This document shows positions 1 to 11,860 of a DNA stretch of 64,000 nt, in pieces. Source of the stretch: Enoplosus armatus (Eukaryota; Chordata; Actinopteri; Centrarchiformes; Enoplosidae); contig NC_092201.1 of the NCBI RefSeq assembly GCF_043641665.1, positions 6,295,501 to 6,359,500 of the forward strand, written 5' to 3'. The stretch's first letter is position 1. The number at the start of each line of letters is the position of its first letter. Below the pieces are notes generated by a model. The model was not told where the DNA came from and did not search any database. It saw only the letters and a program-made list of their open reading frames with translations. The translations under genes and the position numbers were made by a program.

Positions 1-99
1 AACACAAGCAGGATGGATATTAAAAGATGCAGAGTACAAGTAGTCAAACAACAAATAACGTGTTGTAACTTGTATAAGCTTAAAGGAATCATTTGACAT

Positions 100-270
100 T
101 TTGGGAAATACACATATTTGTTCTCTTGTTGAGAGTTAGATGACTAGTTTGATACCACACTTACATCTGATAAATACTATGAAGAAGCAGCCAGTTAGCT
201 TAGCTTAGCACTAGAAACAAGGGAGAACAGTTAGCCTGACTGTCTTCAAGGAGTCTCCACTGGTTGGCAT
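100..270. repeat. Interspersed teleost repeat, GGTTAGCTTAGC family, copy 1
   Basis: The stretch shares an ordered set of words with the copy at about 2425-2600: a CAGCCAG block, GTTAGCTTAGC, a GAAAC block and TAGCCTGACT. This word order is typical of a dispersed repeat very common in teleost genomes. Ends are diffuse and no target-site duplication was identified. Confidence 0.6.
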
Positions 271-396
271 CCTTACGGTGACGACACCCTAGAAAACAAG
301 ACTCAGCCTACGATTTAGAGATATATTTTTGGCCTCAATGGCTAGCTTAGCAGCATGCAGCAGTCCAGAAGTTCAGTCGTCAGTGAAACCATGTGG

Positions 397-397
<1 letters not shown>

Positions 398-436
<39 letters not shown>
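398..436. repeat. (CA)n microsatellite
   Basis: About 19 uninterrupted CA units. The short open frame across it on the minus strand is produced by the repeat. Confidence 0.95.
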
Positions 437-443
<7 letters not shown>

Positions 444-544
444 CAGCTTTATACAAAACCAGGTGATTCCAGAAAATGGGTTTACCATTAGCTGATAGAT
501 CTTTAGTAATCCAGCTGATAACACACATGTAAATTAGAAAATTT

Positions 545-2420
545 TGGAGCTACCGAATGGCACATTTCTCATTACCAGGAAGTGCATTTTTCCTGCATTT
601 GGTGGAGACTAGCTGCCTCCTCACACCTCCAACCCCCGCACCAACCTAATCCTCCATCACGACTCCCAGCAAACAAGCAGACCCCCAAAATGTCAAAGTA
701 ACGGGGCTTTACTGGGATCAGTAAATATATTGTTACTACTAAATTAGTACACGAACAAATGACTGTAGTGTTGCTGCCCAACACTAGCCTTGAGGTAGTC
801 CTGGTCACTGTAAAAGTTGCAAGACTAATCTAATTATGCATACTATAGAGCTATGCTTAGGGTGACAAGATAGCCTTGTGGTTAGACACACAGTCCCATG
901 ACTAAATGTTCCAACTTTCAATCACTGCAACAGCCATCTGGCCTGTCAAAGTGTCCTTCAGAGCCCCATTAATAAGAGCATTAGCTAAACTGTCTGAACT
1001 GCTGTATAGCCGCTATCACAGAGACGTAGGCTGGGGTCAACCTTGATGTATAATTTCAGTAAGTCTGAAAAGGAGCGCAGTGACAGTGATGGATAACCCA
1101 AGGAGAGGGTAAAGAGGAGGGAAGATGGTGTGATGGACAGAGAGAGAGGGGGGAGAAAAGGACAAGTTTCAGGCAGATATGAAAACCAAAGCAGACATCA
1201 AGAGGAGGACTGAGAAGAAAGCCACAAGGGGAAAGAAGAAATTAGCTTGAAGCAGAGTAAGTAGAATCAAAGCACCAGAGTCTCATCTCCAGCTTTTTTC
1301 CCCCCTTTTTTTCCACAGAAGCGCTTTGGATAGGGATTACATAGGGAACAGTGCCAGGGAGACAGAGAGAGGTAGAGAGACACTGAGAGAGAATGGGGCA
1401 ACAGAAGGAGAGAGAGGGGGCGCTGACCTACTTTGAATGGGAATTCTAATTCGGCATCTAAATCAGTGAAGGGGAGAAAAAAGAGGAAATGAAAAGAAGA
1501 ACAAGATGATGGAGGCTTCTTGCTACCAGAGGCTCCTCCAGCAAATTTAAACCAGGCAGTAATTCACCCACAGAGGACTCCGTTGTTCTACACAGGCCTT
1601 TGTCTAACAGCACCTCTTTGAAGAAATCATCTGGATTTCCAGTGACTGCTATTCAGACCAGCCCCAATCAATCTTTCTTCATAATTTGTCTGCATTAGAC
1701 TTTAATGAAAACAACCTATACAAAGCCCATTCGTCTTGTGTCACGGTGCGTTTGAAGCCCTCAATCTATTTTGTTTATTCCCCAATACCCCATCGTCTGA
1801 ACCTGAATTCTTAAGCCATTTATAATTAAATGTCATACATTTTAAAGGACAGGAGATTAATAAACGGGAAGGTGAGAAATGGAGGGCAGAGAAACAAATA
1901 TTGACCATAGGAACGTAAACGGGCATATGGGAGAGCCACAGGGACTGAGAGGAGGGATTGTGTGTCTTTGTTATATTTGATAGATATGACAGAGAGATGA
2001 ATGGTCAGAGCATTTTAATCTTAGGGGTCCAGTGCGAGTAAACACACACAGACGTATACACACCGGTGGTACTGTCCTGGGGGTGCACGGTTCTTATAAA
2101 AGGGATTTCCACTTCAAATACCTACCTACACACACCAAGGCAATCTTGCTGAGTGCACACAGATAGGAATCACAGCTATGCATACAGATTGGTGCAAACA
2201 TGTAATGCAAAAAACACAAAAGAAAATACAGACTCCCATATATGCATTCAGCCAGTGCAGACAAAGGAATTACAGCATCATTTTCTAGTCACTATGACAT
2301 TCAAATGAATACCACAATAGACAAAAATGAACGTGATGCTCATACAATTGTGCTTGTGCAAAAGGGCTTTGTGTTACTGTCTCTCAGCACTTTGACTGTA
2401 AAAGACCCTGAAAAGAAGAA
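545..2420. other. Gene-free stretch with GA-rich segment
   Basis: No coding exon was found on either strand. About 1080-1430 is strongly purine rich (AGGAG, GAGAGAGG and GGGGAGAAAAG runs) and could adopt triplex or other non-B structure. The rest is unremarkable AT-rich DNA. Confidence 0.6.
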
Positions 2421-2424
2421 ATAG

Positions 2425-2600
2425 ATTCGTTAGACAAAAAGATACCACTCCATACTGCAGCCAGCAGTCGGTTAGCTTAGCATAAAGACTGGAAACAGGT
2501 GGAAATAGCTAGCCTGACTCTGTCCTGGGCAAGAAAATCTACCAGCACTGCTAATGCTAGATTCCTGTTGTCACCATGAGGTTAAACAGTACTTGTCATG
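2425..2600. repeat. Interspersed teleost repeat, GGTTAGCTTAGC family, copy 2
   Basis: This is the better preserved copy: a CAGCCAGCAG block, GGTTAGCTTAGCATAAAGAC, GGAAACAGG, then TAGCCTGACTCTGTCC. It lies in the same orientation as the copy near position 200. Confidence 0.7.
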
Positions 2601-4286
2601 TACTTGTACATCCCCCAAACTTTTTCCGATCTCGCTGATCTGTGTAGTACATTTCTTCCTCTCAAAAATAAACAAAAACATCTACACATTAAACAAGACT
2701 GATGATCTGATGTCTAGCATTTAAAACATTGCTTTGTGTTGGTGTTTACCACACCTTAAACAGTAACCTGAGGTGGTTTTGAGCATTCTGCGGGTTAAGG
2801 CTCCCACTTTGGCAGAAGTTCTCATCAGCTCCCCCGGGCATGGAGAGTAAATGAGCCCGGGATTGATGGGAATAGAACGGGCTGTGCTTTCCTTGGATGA
2901 GTCACCCAACACACAAACACAGGCACGAACATACAACTGCACAGAAAATACACACAAGACACGAATGCAACCACACTTGGTAACAAAGGGGTAACAGAGG
3001 GATAGAGAGAATATAGCAATGGTAGTACAATCTACTGTAATATCACAGGCAGTAAATTCTAATATACTTTATTTAGCTTGTGTCTCTTGTTATGCAAGTG
3101 TTTCTTTCTTTCCAAGAGTATTGCAAATGTGTGATTTAACATTTTATGGCCATTTTGCATTTTCTTCATTGAGTTCTGACGTTTCTTTTATTAAAAAATA
3201 AAAAAAAAATTGGCTCGTCAGTCCAAGCCCAGAACGCAATGAAAATATTTTAATTCTCCGAGCAGCCAGAAAGCCCCACAACCTTTTTAAGACACCCTTC
3301 TTTCATTAGCACTCAAAACCAATTAGCGCCAAATGTCCATATGTTGCAGAACTTCATATGGAACAAGAACATTTATAAGGCTGAAAATAAGTACAGCTGC
3401 ACGCTCGCTCACCCTTCACGTCGCCACCAACCAACTGTTTCCAACACACACCCACAGGCTCATATTCATTAGCTTGCCCAAAGTGTGTGAGAGGCTTTTC
3501 CACACACTCTAATGTAATTGTCTCATAGATTGTCTACCCTGCCTCTAGCAGACTAATATGGAAACTTCTATGCCAGACTAAAATCCCCCATCGCGCAGAG
3601 AATCAGGAGCGTGTACATATACATATTGACAACACCCCCTCCTCCTGAAAGAGGATCTCTCTGGGTTAAAGATCCTTTCCCCTACTTTGCTTTCTCTGTC
3701 GGGGTATTAAAGGGCTGAGAGGAGAGGGGGATGATGTCATCCTTACAATCGATGGAGCAGCGAGTCTACTTGATGTGATTTCTGCAAAATTGATTGGCAT
3801 CATACGCCACAGGAGGAGCCTCTGGGGTGAAACTGAGTGGCAGCAGGGGGGATTACATGACTGAGTCTCCTCCCCGCACACATCTGCGCACTCCTCTAAT
3901 AGAAGACATGGCACGTCAGCCAAGTGCCAATACACTGATGGATCGTCACATGCTGTTGTTATGCGGCCATATTGAGAAAATCACATAAGCCAATCACTTA
4001 TTGCAGCATCAAAAGGTCATTGTGTCACTGTAAAAACAAAAAAGGTAAAGGATGCTCCATCACACGTCTCCCCTTATGGGAACTCAAGGGTTAAGGGTCT
4101 TTGTGTCTCACTGGAGCTGGCCTCCAAGTCTTATAAATAAGAGATAAACCCATCAGATACTTCAGAGCAGGCAGGAGGTGGGGCAGCTATCAACAGCCTG
4201 GGACCAGTGGGAGGATAGAATCCATGTGAGCTCATTGTTTGTCTGTGTCTTGATTTTAACCATGAGCCAAAAAAACATAAACCGTG
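2601..4286. other. Gene-free stretch
   Basis: No exon with coding character and no clear repeat was seen. Several short open frames occur but none has splice context or a recognisable product. Confidence 0.55.
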
Positions 4287-4288
4287 TA

Positions 4289-4354
<66 letters not shown>
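4287..4354. repeat. Compound (GT)n/(GC)(GT) microsatellite
   Basis: A tract of about 65 bp of TG units interrupted by CGTGCGTGTGCG. It generates long artificial frames on both strands of His-Thr and Cys-Val repeats. Confidence 0.95.
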
Positions 4355-4589
4355 AATGAAACAGCATGTCATGCATTGTGAGCATATGGCTGTGTGTCCG
4401 CATGAGTCCTGGCATATGTTGAATATGGTTATCATCATCATTGTGTGTTATAGGAACAGTGTGTTTATAGGGTTTGTAAGCCATGATCTCAAGGCTCCAT
4501 CTAAACCTTGAGGTCATGATAACAGAGCCAATCAGCTTCCTGTCCCTGCTTTCAAATAGTCCACAAATCATCCTCTTCATCCCTGAAAT

Positions 4590-4925
4590 ACCTCTATTTG
4601 GACATGGATTGCCATGAAAGCTGGCACAGATATCCATGGTCTCCAGATGATGAACAACTTTTCCTGGAGATCAAACCCAGCAGGTCAAAATTTGACCAAA
4701 TACCTGCAAAACAAATGGCATTCACATCAGCCTCACCTGTACTTTGTGTTTAGTGGTAATTAGCAGCTTTCATGCGAAACTAAAATGGTGAACATGATAA
4801 ACTGAATGAAATTATACCTAATAAACATCAGCATGCTAGCTTTGTCATTGTGAGCATGTTCACCATGCTAGCTCAAAGCAGCACTGTGCCACAAACCCGC
4901 TAGCATGGCTATAGACTCTTAGTCT
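4590..4925 (-). repeat. Interspersed teleost repeat, GCTAGCATG / GGCAATCCAT family, reverse copy
   Basis: On the reverse strand this reads with the same landmarks as the copies near 8.1-8.7 kb and 49.4-49.6 kb: GTTAGCATG-type words, a CACAAAGTA segment, a TTTTGACCTG segment, then TTTCATGGCAATCCAT. The family is a non-coding dispersed repeat of teleosts. Confidence 0.65.
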
Positions 4926-6995
4926 TGTTTACCTTCACACAAAATCATACTTGCAGTCACAAATCAGCTTTGAAAAAAAAAAACATAGCATAAAAAACTC
5001 ACTGTACAGAACAGTGTACAGATGGCCATTATGTTGAATATTTGATGGGCTGGCCTGGAACATGGAAAGAAATAACAAAATAAAAGAGTGAGGAGGGACT
5101 AAGAGAAGGAAGGGAGAGGAAGGTAATGATGATTATATTGCCTCATAAATGGCCATGCCCAGCCAAAACTGGAAGGAAAAGTATCTATAAAGTGTGTGCA
5201 GAGGTTTTCAGCATGTGCACAAATTAATTCCACAAAAGCTTGCATGGCACCATGTGCTATTTTCATTTGAAATGTGAGATAGTGTACAGTAAATAGGCAC
5301 ACTTGCTTGTGCTTTATGTACTTATGTAACTATGTGGGAGAGGATAAAGTGAAACTATGAGGGATTTTGACGATTAAGTCATGACTGGAGGCTGGCCATG
5401 GGGTAAAAATGCCAGGAGATTACTTGGATCCAGGGTCTAACCGCATCCCAATGTCACCCAGTGTCTCTTAGCAACAGCGATAAGAGGGGGTCTGGTTCAA
5501 GGAATATGGGATTTACACTGATAAAGCAGAGAGAAGGTGGCCTTGACCTGCCATGAAAGACCAGCTTTCATGGCATACAACTGTTTGTTTATGCCCGCAT
5601 ACAAGTGTATCTCCTTTGTGTGCAGTTTTTCCCGATGCTCAGAGGTCATCGGGTGTGTTGCTTTACCTCGGTACACATGACCTTTCACAGCTTCATGCAG
5701 AATGTGTCACACGTCATCAAGCCTAATTACATGTGAGAGAGCAGTTTAGATGCAAAAACGACCTTCGTGGCAAGTAACAAGTTCCAGTCTCCTTGATCAC
5801 AAACACATCCATATGTGCATGGCATCGCATACATAAACACATACCTGATTTATGCATGCAGTTGTGTGCACACAAGTGGCCACTATGTTACAGTCCATAA
5901 ATCAGTTTAGTGTTATGCAGAACATCTTGATGGTAGCTCTCAGGGGGTAAACACAGGGTAGTTGGGGACAAACTTTCTCCAGGCAGTTCTCATTTGACCG
6001 TGTGCTTAAGATATCACATGACAAAGATCCTAGCAGCCAATAGCTATGTAGAATTATGTCAGATCAGGCTATTTTCTGTTTGCGGAAAGAGTTGAACAAC
6101 CTTTATTTATCTGGCCGTTATTTACATTTCATTTCAAGGTTATATTTGAATGCAGCTGAGTTTCATGAAGATCTTTCTTTATTTTTACTCTTCCGGTTTA
6201 GCATCTATAAGAAATATCTAATCAGTTAATAAATGGTTTATAACGCACTATAATGTGGTTATAAGCAGATACATTTTAAGTGTTTATTAATGTATTTGTC
6301 AACAACTATAACTCCTCTTAGGAAGCATCAATCTATAAAAGTTATGAATGCTTCAATGTAACAGTTTTGATTATATATAATGATATGATTTCATGAGTTT
6401 TGAACACATTTATAAACCTGTTAATGTTTGTTCATGTGTGTAATTATACAACTATGTTATACTATGTTATTGAGCTTTCATTGACTGCACACAAGTTATA
6501 GATTCTTCATCAGAGAACTTATTGTAAAATACATTCATAAACACTGATAAAAATGATGTTACTTAAAATCAATTTATTTGCTTACAATGACTTTATAGAA
6601 TCAAATTAACATATTAGCATTAGTAACACGACTACAGGTAATATATTAACGTGCTAACAGTTACAACAACCACAAGTAAACATAACGTCAGAGGCAAAAC
6701 CGAAGTAGTAGATGTCATTTTATAACTTGCTCTACCACCACATTAAGGGATAGTACTCCTTTAAGGTTAATTCACCATTGTCTGCAGCTAAAAAGAGGTA
6801 AGTACAGTTTGCAGTGTATCTCAATCCTCGGTGCTGAGCAGAGCGGTCAATAACAGTGTAGTGTAGCCACAGGGAGGGACAATGAATACTGCCTTTCTTT
6901 TCAGTCTGCCAGGAGACATCAACGGGGCCGATTGTACTACAGGGATTGGTGACATCATTCATTCTCTCAGCAGGGTAATACACATGCACAAACAC
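4926..6995. other. Gene-free stretch
   Basis: AT-rich DNA with no supported exon on either strand. The part at 6550-6700 contains weak TTAGCATTAGTAACACGAC-type words that also occur near 8.4 kb and may be a decayed repeat. Confidence 0.5.
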
Positions 6996-6997
6996 TC

Positions 6998-7037
6998 ACT
7001 CACACACACACACACACACACACATACACACACACAA
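6998..7037. repeat. (CA)n microsatellite
   Basis: About 20 CA units with one TA interruption. Confidence 0.95.
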
Positions 7038-7201
7038 ACCTCCTGGGCCGCCCTCTCCACAGGCCAGTGGCTCTAAAAGGAGCCTCTCACAAAGCACGAG
7101 GTCAAAAAGTCCAGGGAGTAGGGGCGGGCGGAGAACTCCATTGACCTACATCACAGACATAATCAACAATGGTCATTTGATGAGACTCCACAACAACTCT
7201 T

Positions 7202-7232
<31 letters not shown>
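7202..7232. repeat. (CA)n microsatellite
   Basis: About 15 perfect CA units, the second CA tract within 250 bp. Confidence 0.95.
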
Positions 7233-7234
<2 letters not shown>

Positions 7235-8074
7235 CCTACTATCACTTTCCAGCAAACATACTACACCACAACCTGCATCTGTCTCGGGGTCATAATAGGC
7301 GGCTTGTTATTAGCAGGCTGTCCCGAACCCCCGTGGAACTGTCTGCTGAGGCCTCGCCAGTTCAATGGGCCTCTTATATCTGCAGAGATAAACAGCCAGT
7401 GCCAAACAAGACTGGCACAGAGAGGGAACGGCGTGGGCACGTGGGAAAAGCATGGGCGATCCGCGGCTCGTCTCGTGATCCAACACAATAAGTTTTAAAT
7501 GGGGAAGCTGGCAGACAAGAAAACTAAACTGATAGATGAACAACAGTGAAAGTCTATAGCCACACTTGTGCTCCCATGTGACATGATGCTCATTTTCACA
7601 AATTGTTGGATGGATGAAAAATGGAGTACTGTACTTCTTTACAGTGGCCATTATAGGATAAAGGTGTCAGTATGCTTCAATTAAACTGCTTGTTGGATGG
7701 TTGAACAGTCAGACTCCTCCCCCCACAGATTTAGGGGCTGCGTCCAACAATTTTCTGTAACTTTTCGAAACAGACACTCACGCCCTGCTATCCAAATTAC
7801 TTTAAGAAGCAGCTAAAGAGGTTAGTCTTGAAGACAAGCATGCAAAATAAATAAGCAAAACATGTTTTCTTAAATTCTTAAATGAACTGAGATTATTGTT
7901 GCTTTTTTGTTTTACTTGTCAACACATTTAAATTGTTCTATTTTAATGTTTTGTATATATATGGTATATGTATGTAATATACTTACGATATTGTCTGTCG
8001 TAGACAAGTGCAAATATTATTGATTACATGTCTTTTCTTTGAATATGGACCCCAAGAAAAGTACTTGTTGAACC

Positions 8075-8300
8075 AATTAACACTGAAAGTACAGCTGAGG
8101 CTGATTTCATCCCAAATTCTGTCATGAACTGAACAGGTGAAATGTTTGACCTGTTGGTGGCACCACTGAAAAATGAGGATCACCTCAAGTCATAATGATT
8201 CAGGAAAATGAAAGTTTGTACCACATTTTATGGCAATCCATCCAACACTTGTCCAGATATTTAATTCTGAATCAAAGCATAGAATCAACAGACAGACCAA
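8075..8300 (+). repeat. Interspersed teleost repeat, GACCTGTTGGTGG family, copy A
   Basis: Contains CTGTCATGAACTG, TTTGACCTGTTGGTGGC, GGATCACC, then TATGGCAATCCATCCAACAC. The same words recur in the same order about 360 bp downstream, so two copies lie in direct orientation. Confidence 0.75.
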
Positions 8301-8439
8301 ACTTCATCCCTAGAGCTAAGCTTAACTTCAGCGTGAGCTGTACTTAATAAGCTTGAGCTGTACTCACGCTCAGCTGTTCTTTGAGCTGAATGCAAACATT
8401 AGTGTGTTAACATTTGTAACATGACTACATTTAGTATGC

Positions 8440-8665
8440 TAATATGTCAAATGTTAAATTATGTCACATTACAGCTGTGGCTGTCATGAACTGTAAGTGG
8501 AAGGTTTGACCTGTTGGTGGCGCCATTGGAAGACTGGGATCACCAAAGTCAATTGGATTCATCTTCTGAGGAATGAGAATGAATGTTTGTACTAAATGGT
8601 CATGGTTGTCGAGATGTTTTACTCTGGACCAAAGTAGTGGACCACAGAGTGGCTGAAAGTGCACA
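8440..8665 (+). repeat. Interspersed teleost repeat, GACCTGTTGGTGG family, copy B
   Basis: Direct-orientation second copy: CTGTCATGAACTG, TTTGACCTGTTGGTGGCGCC, GGATCACCAAAGTC, then TTTTACTCTGGACCAAAG and AGTGGACCACAGAG. It is closer to the family pattern than copy A. Confidence 0.8.
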
Positions 8666-9173
8666 GCTAGAGTGGCTAAAAAGTGCCCTCGGATCCGGAA
8701 AAAACCCTTTTTAAAACCACAGAAAACATTTCGAATAGGTCAATGAACGTTACACCAAACACCAAATGGTACAGATATACAATATATCAGCTTGTTTAAG
8801 GCTGTAATCCACACCAGCGTCACAAAATGGCAGACTGATCCGCATGGATGCTGTGAGTGGGAGACCTGCTGTGTTTGCATGTCCTGGGGGGCACGTTGTG
8901 GAACAAAACAGCCCAGGGACAGTGAGTCTGTTGGAAAAACACACAGTTGACTGTATCACCAAGGACTTGTCTCTAAATCAACAAAGGCAGACTAATGACA
9001 GCAGATGATGTGTGGTGATGATGGTTTCTTATCTTTCCAACTGCTCTCTGTGTACCATAACAAGTTTGGCTGATAATCCCTGCACTACTGAAGACCAAGT
9101 GTGTGTTTTAATCTGTGTGTGAGAGCAAAGGGTAAGAGCGTCTGTATGGGTGTGTACAAAATGGATTGTGTAG

Positions 9174-9202
9174 TTGTGTGTGTGTGTGTGTGTGTGTGTG
9201 TG
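9174..9202. repeat. (TG)n microsatellite
   Basis: About 14 TG units. Confidence 0.95.
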
Positions 9203-11799
9203 GCTGATAAGCATAAACAGTCCTCTCAGACTGTAGCATTTGCCAACGCTGATTACATCTCCTTTGCCTTCGCCAACCAAATCAGTCTTGCCCCTTCTTG
9301 CTGCAACACACCGATTAAACACTCAAGCAGCCCTATGCACAGACATGTGATATGTAAACACTTCAAACTCTGCAGATCTGAACCAGTCCAAGCAACAAAC
9401 AGGCCGTTTTGCTCATGCAAATTTAAAACCCCAGAGGTAGTTAGATGGAAATCTCGGACAATGATGAACTCATACTTTCCTGTGCTCCTGTATGCTAATG
9501 AGAGGCTTTATGTGGATGGGTTATCAGGGGATTTATAATTACAGAGCTGCGGAGGAGGGCTAAGGAGCTGTAATGAGCCATGCAACCTGGTAGGTCCTCA
9601 GACTGGAGAACTAGAGGCCAAATGCCTCCTGTGGATCCTGACTCAGTATGTCTGTGACTGTGTGTCTGTGTGTGTGTAGATATGTCAGTCTCTGTGTAAA
9701 ATGTGTTGCGGAAGTGCTAATTTGAGTGTTATACAGTCAAGTTATCACTCTCCAACTGTTCCGCAAATCGCAAATAAGTTGGATCAATGAGACGGTTTCA
9801 ACAAATCAAATGACAACACAGAAAACAGGCTGGAGCCTGCAGGGTTAGTGTTTGGCAGCAAAAACGTATAAGCTATTAGTAAATGCAACCACAAGATGAA
9901 GGTTTATGGGTGAAAGATTGAGCTTGATTAGCGTTTAAACTTCAGTCCTGAAAGGATACTCCTTCCAACGAAGCAGCAGATGTTGTGCTCAAGAACAAAA
10001 ACAGTTCTCCAAGTTTGGAATCGTCTTGTTCTGTATAACTTGTAAGTTTGCTTTGCAGAATAAGAAACTGTAACTCTGCCAGATTCCATTCACAGCATGC
10101 CAAACATAGCTGCTCACTGTTTTCTCCCATGTGAAAAAATCATTGTTTATGAAGCTTAAAATGTGGGTGAGTAAGAGTCTTGTCACGGCCAAGCATCTGG
10201 CAATGAGCAGCTGTCAGCCTGGAAGCCATGTTGTCCAAAACTGGTTCTCCCTTTGTACCTACAAACTGACCTTTAGGCCCTTAGAGCCATAAACTACTCA
10301 CCAGCAAACACACAAGTTTCAGTCACTCTGTCTTCTCAAATGTCACGAAACTACAGCAACTACATGTTGGTGATTTCCCAGCCTTCATCTTGCTTTAGTG
10401 CTGTTTTCAACCTTTAAGTGAGGACAGAGGGAACAAGGCCATGCTTTACTGCAGGTAATCATCTTTCTTTCAGCAGCTGAAAGAAAGCAGGAGTTAAGGG
10501 GTGTTCACACGGAGAGTGAAGTGAGTTTTAGCCTCACGTCATTCACATCACTGAGAGCTCGACCGCTTGTTTATTCGCCCCAAACAGCTGATGTACTGAC
10601 TGCACAGATGTTAGCTGTATGCTAGCTAGCAACGAATGTACATACGGTGTGTGTTTGTGTTCAGCTCAGCCTCTGACTGAACTCACCAGAACAGAAACTC
10701 CAGTTCTTTCTGCCATTTACCTTTATGTGTCTTTTCAATTGAGCCGCCTCTAAACTTCGATTTGCGTTCTGTCTGAATGCAGTTAGGGTATTTCAACAAA
10801 GTTCAAAATAAAATGTGTGAATCTGTATGTGATGTTTTGCTCTGAAGGAGCTCATTCACCACTGGGACGCTCACAGTGGCTTGTGATTTGGCCTTTTAAC
10901 ATCTGTTGCAGACTGGCTGACCTCTGCACTGCAAAGAGAGATCTGCAGAATGCTGTGTGTTAAAAAAAAAAAAAAATTCCATGGCACGAGTTTACAGTCA
11001 GCAAGAAAAAAATCTCAGTAGAAGGCATTAATGTGGATTTGTTATTTTAACTATTATTATTTTGTCGTCGTTATCGAAATTGACAGCTTCTTCAAATCTT
11101 CCCTTCTGTCTTTTCTGTTTCCCTTTTTGTCTCACCCTCAGTCTCTCAAACTCCCCTTTTCATTTCGTATTTACACCACAAACGTTGCTGGATCACTGAA
11201 ATAAAAATCCCCTTGCTTCCCTGAAAGAGGAAACTAGCTCTGCTACGATTGCCTCACTGCCACCAGACATAGAAAACTACGATTACTCAGGAGATGAAAA
11301 CAACTGGGCCAAGTCAGTTTTTTTATGCTTATGAAAGGGAAAAGTGCATACTTTGATAACTATGCAGCCATCCTCTCATACTTCAGATAGGCTCCGCAAG
11401 TGGCTCCTCAAGGGCCTTTTAGAGTGAGAATGACGACACGGGAATTTGCCTTGCATTCACATGAACAGGGGCAATAATTTGTTAAATGGGTACTTTAGAT
11501 GGGACTATGCTACGTCTGTTCTCCACACTATCAATCTGACCTCTAATTAGACGATGCCTGGGAGACACAGAGTTAATGTATGGAGGCAGAGGCAGCAGGA
11601 AAAGAAGAAGACAAAAGACCTTTTTTTCTGTCTTGCGTATGTCAGTAAGTTGTGAGAAGTTCCACCACAGGGATTCCCCCTCATACATGTCACCTTCTCA
11701 GATGATTTATCTTAAGTACATTGTACATACAACTGCCACACAAAGATTAGAGAAAAGTCAGGGGGGAATAAAGGATTGTTCCTCTTTCATATCCTGTTA
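9203..11799. other. Gene-free, mostly non-repetitive stretch
   Basis: No coding exon was recognised. About 9400-9560 (ATGCAAAT-type octamer words, TGCTAATGAG, TTTATAATTACAG) looks unique and is rich in homeodomain-type AT words, so regulatory DNA is possible but not shown. A 14-bp A run lies near 10962. Confidence 0.4.
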
Positions 11800-11860
11800 A
11801 TGATCTTGTGACCCACTGACAGGGGCCCCAACCCCCAGATTGGGAACCAATCCCCTAAAA
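11800..11860. mobile_element. Fragment resembling the end of a hAT-type DNA transposon
   Basis: The words GTGACCCACTGAC, GGGGCCCCAACCCCCAG and TTGGGAACCA resemble the widespread hAT terminal pattern of a TGGGAACC block followed by the GGGGTC core, read in reverse. Only one end is visible, so this is an eroded fragment at best. Confidence 0.45.

Noticed and set aside
4131..4637. Long open frame of 168 codons on the minus strand
   Set aside because: The frame is carried by the (GT)n tract and by reverse-oriented repeat sequence. It is His-Thr repeats plus unrecognised flanks, without splice context.
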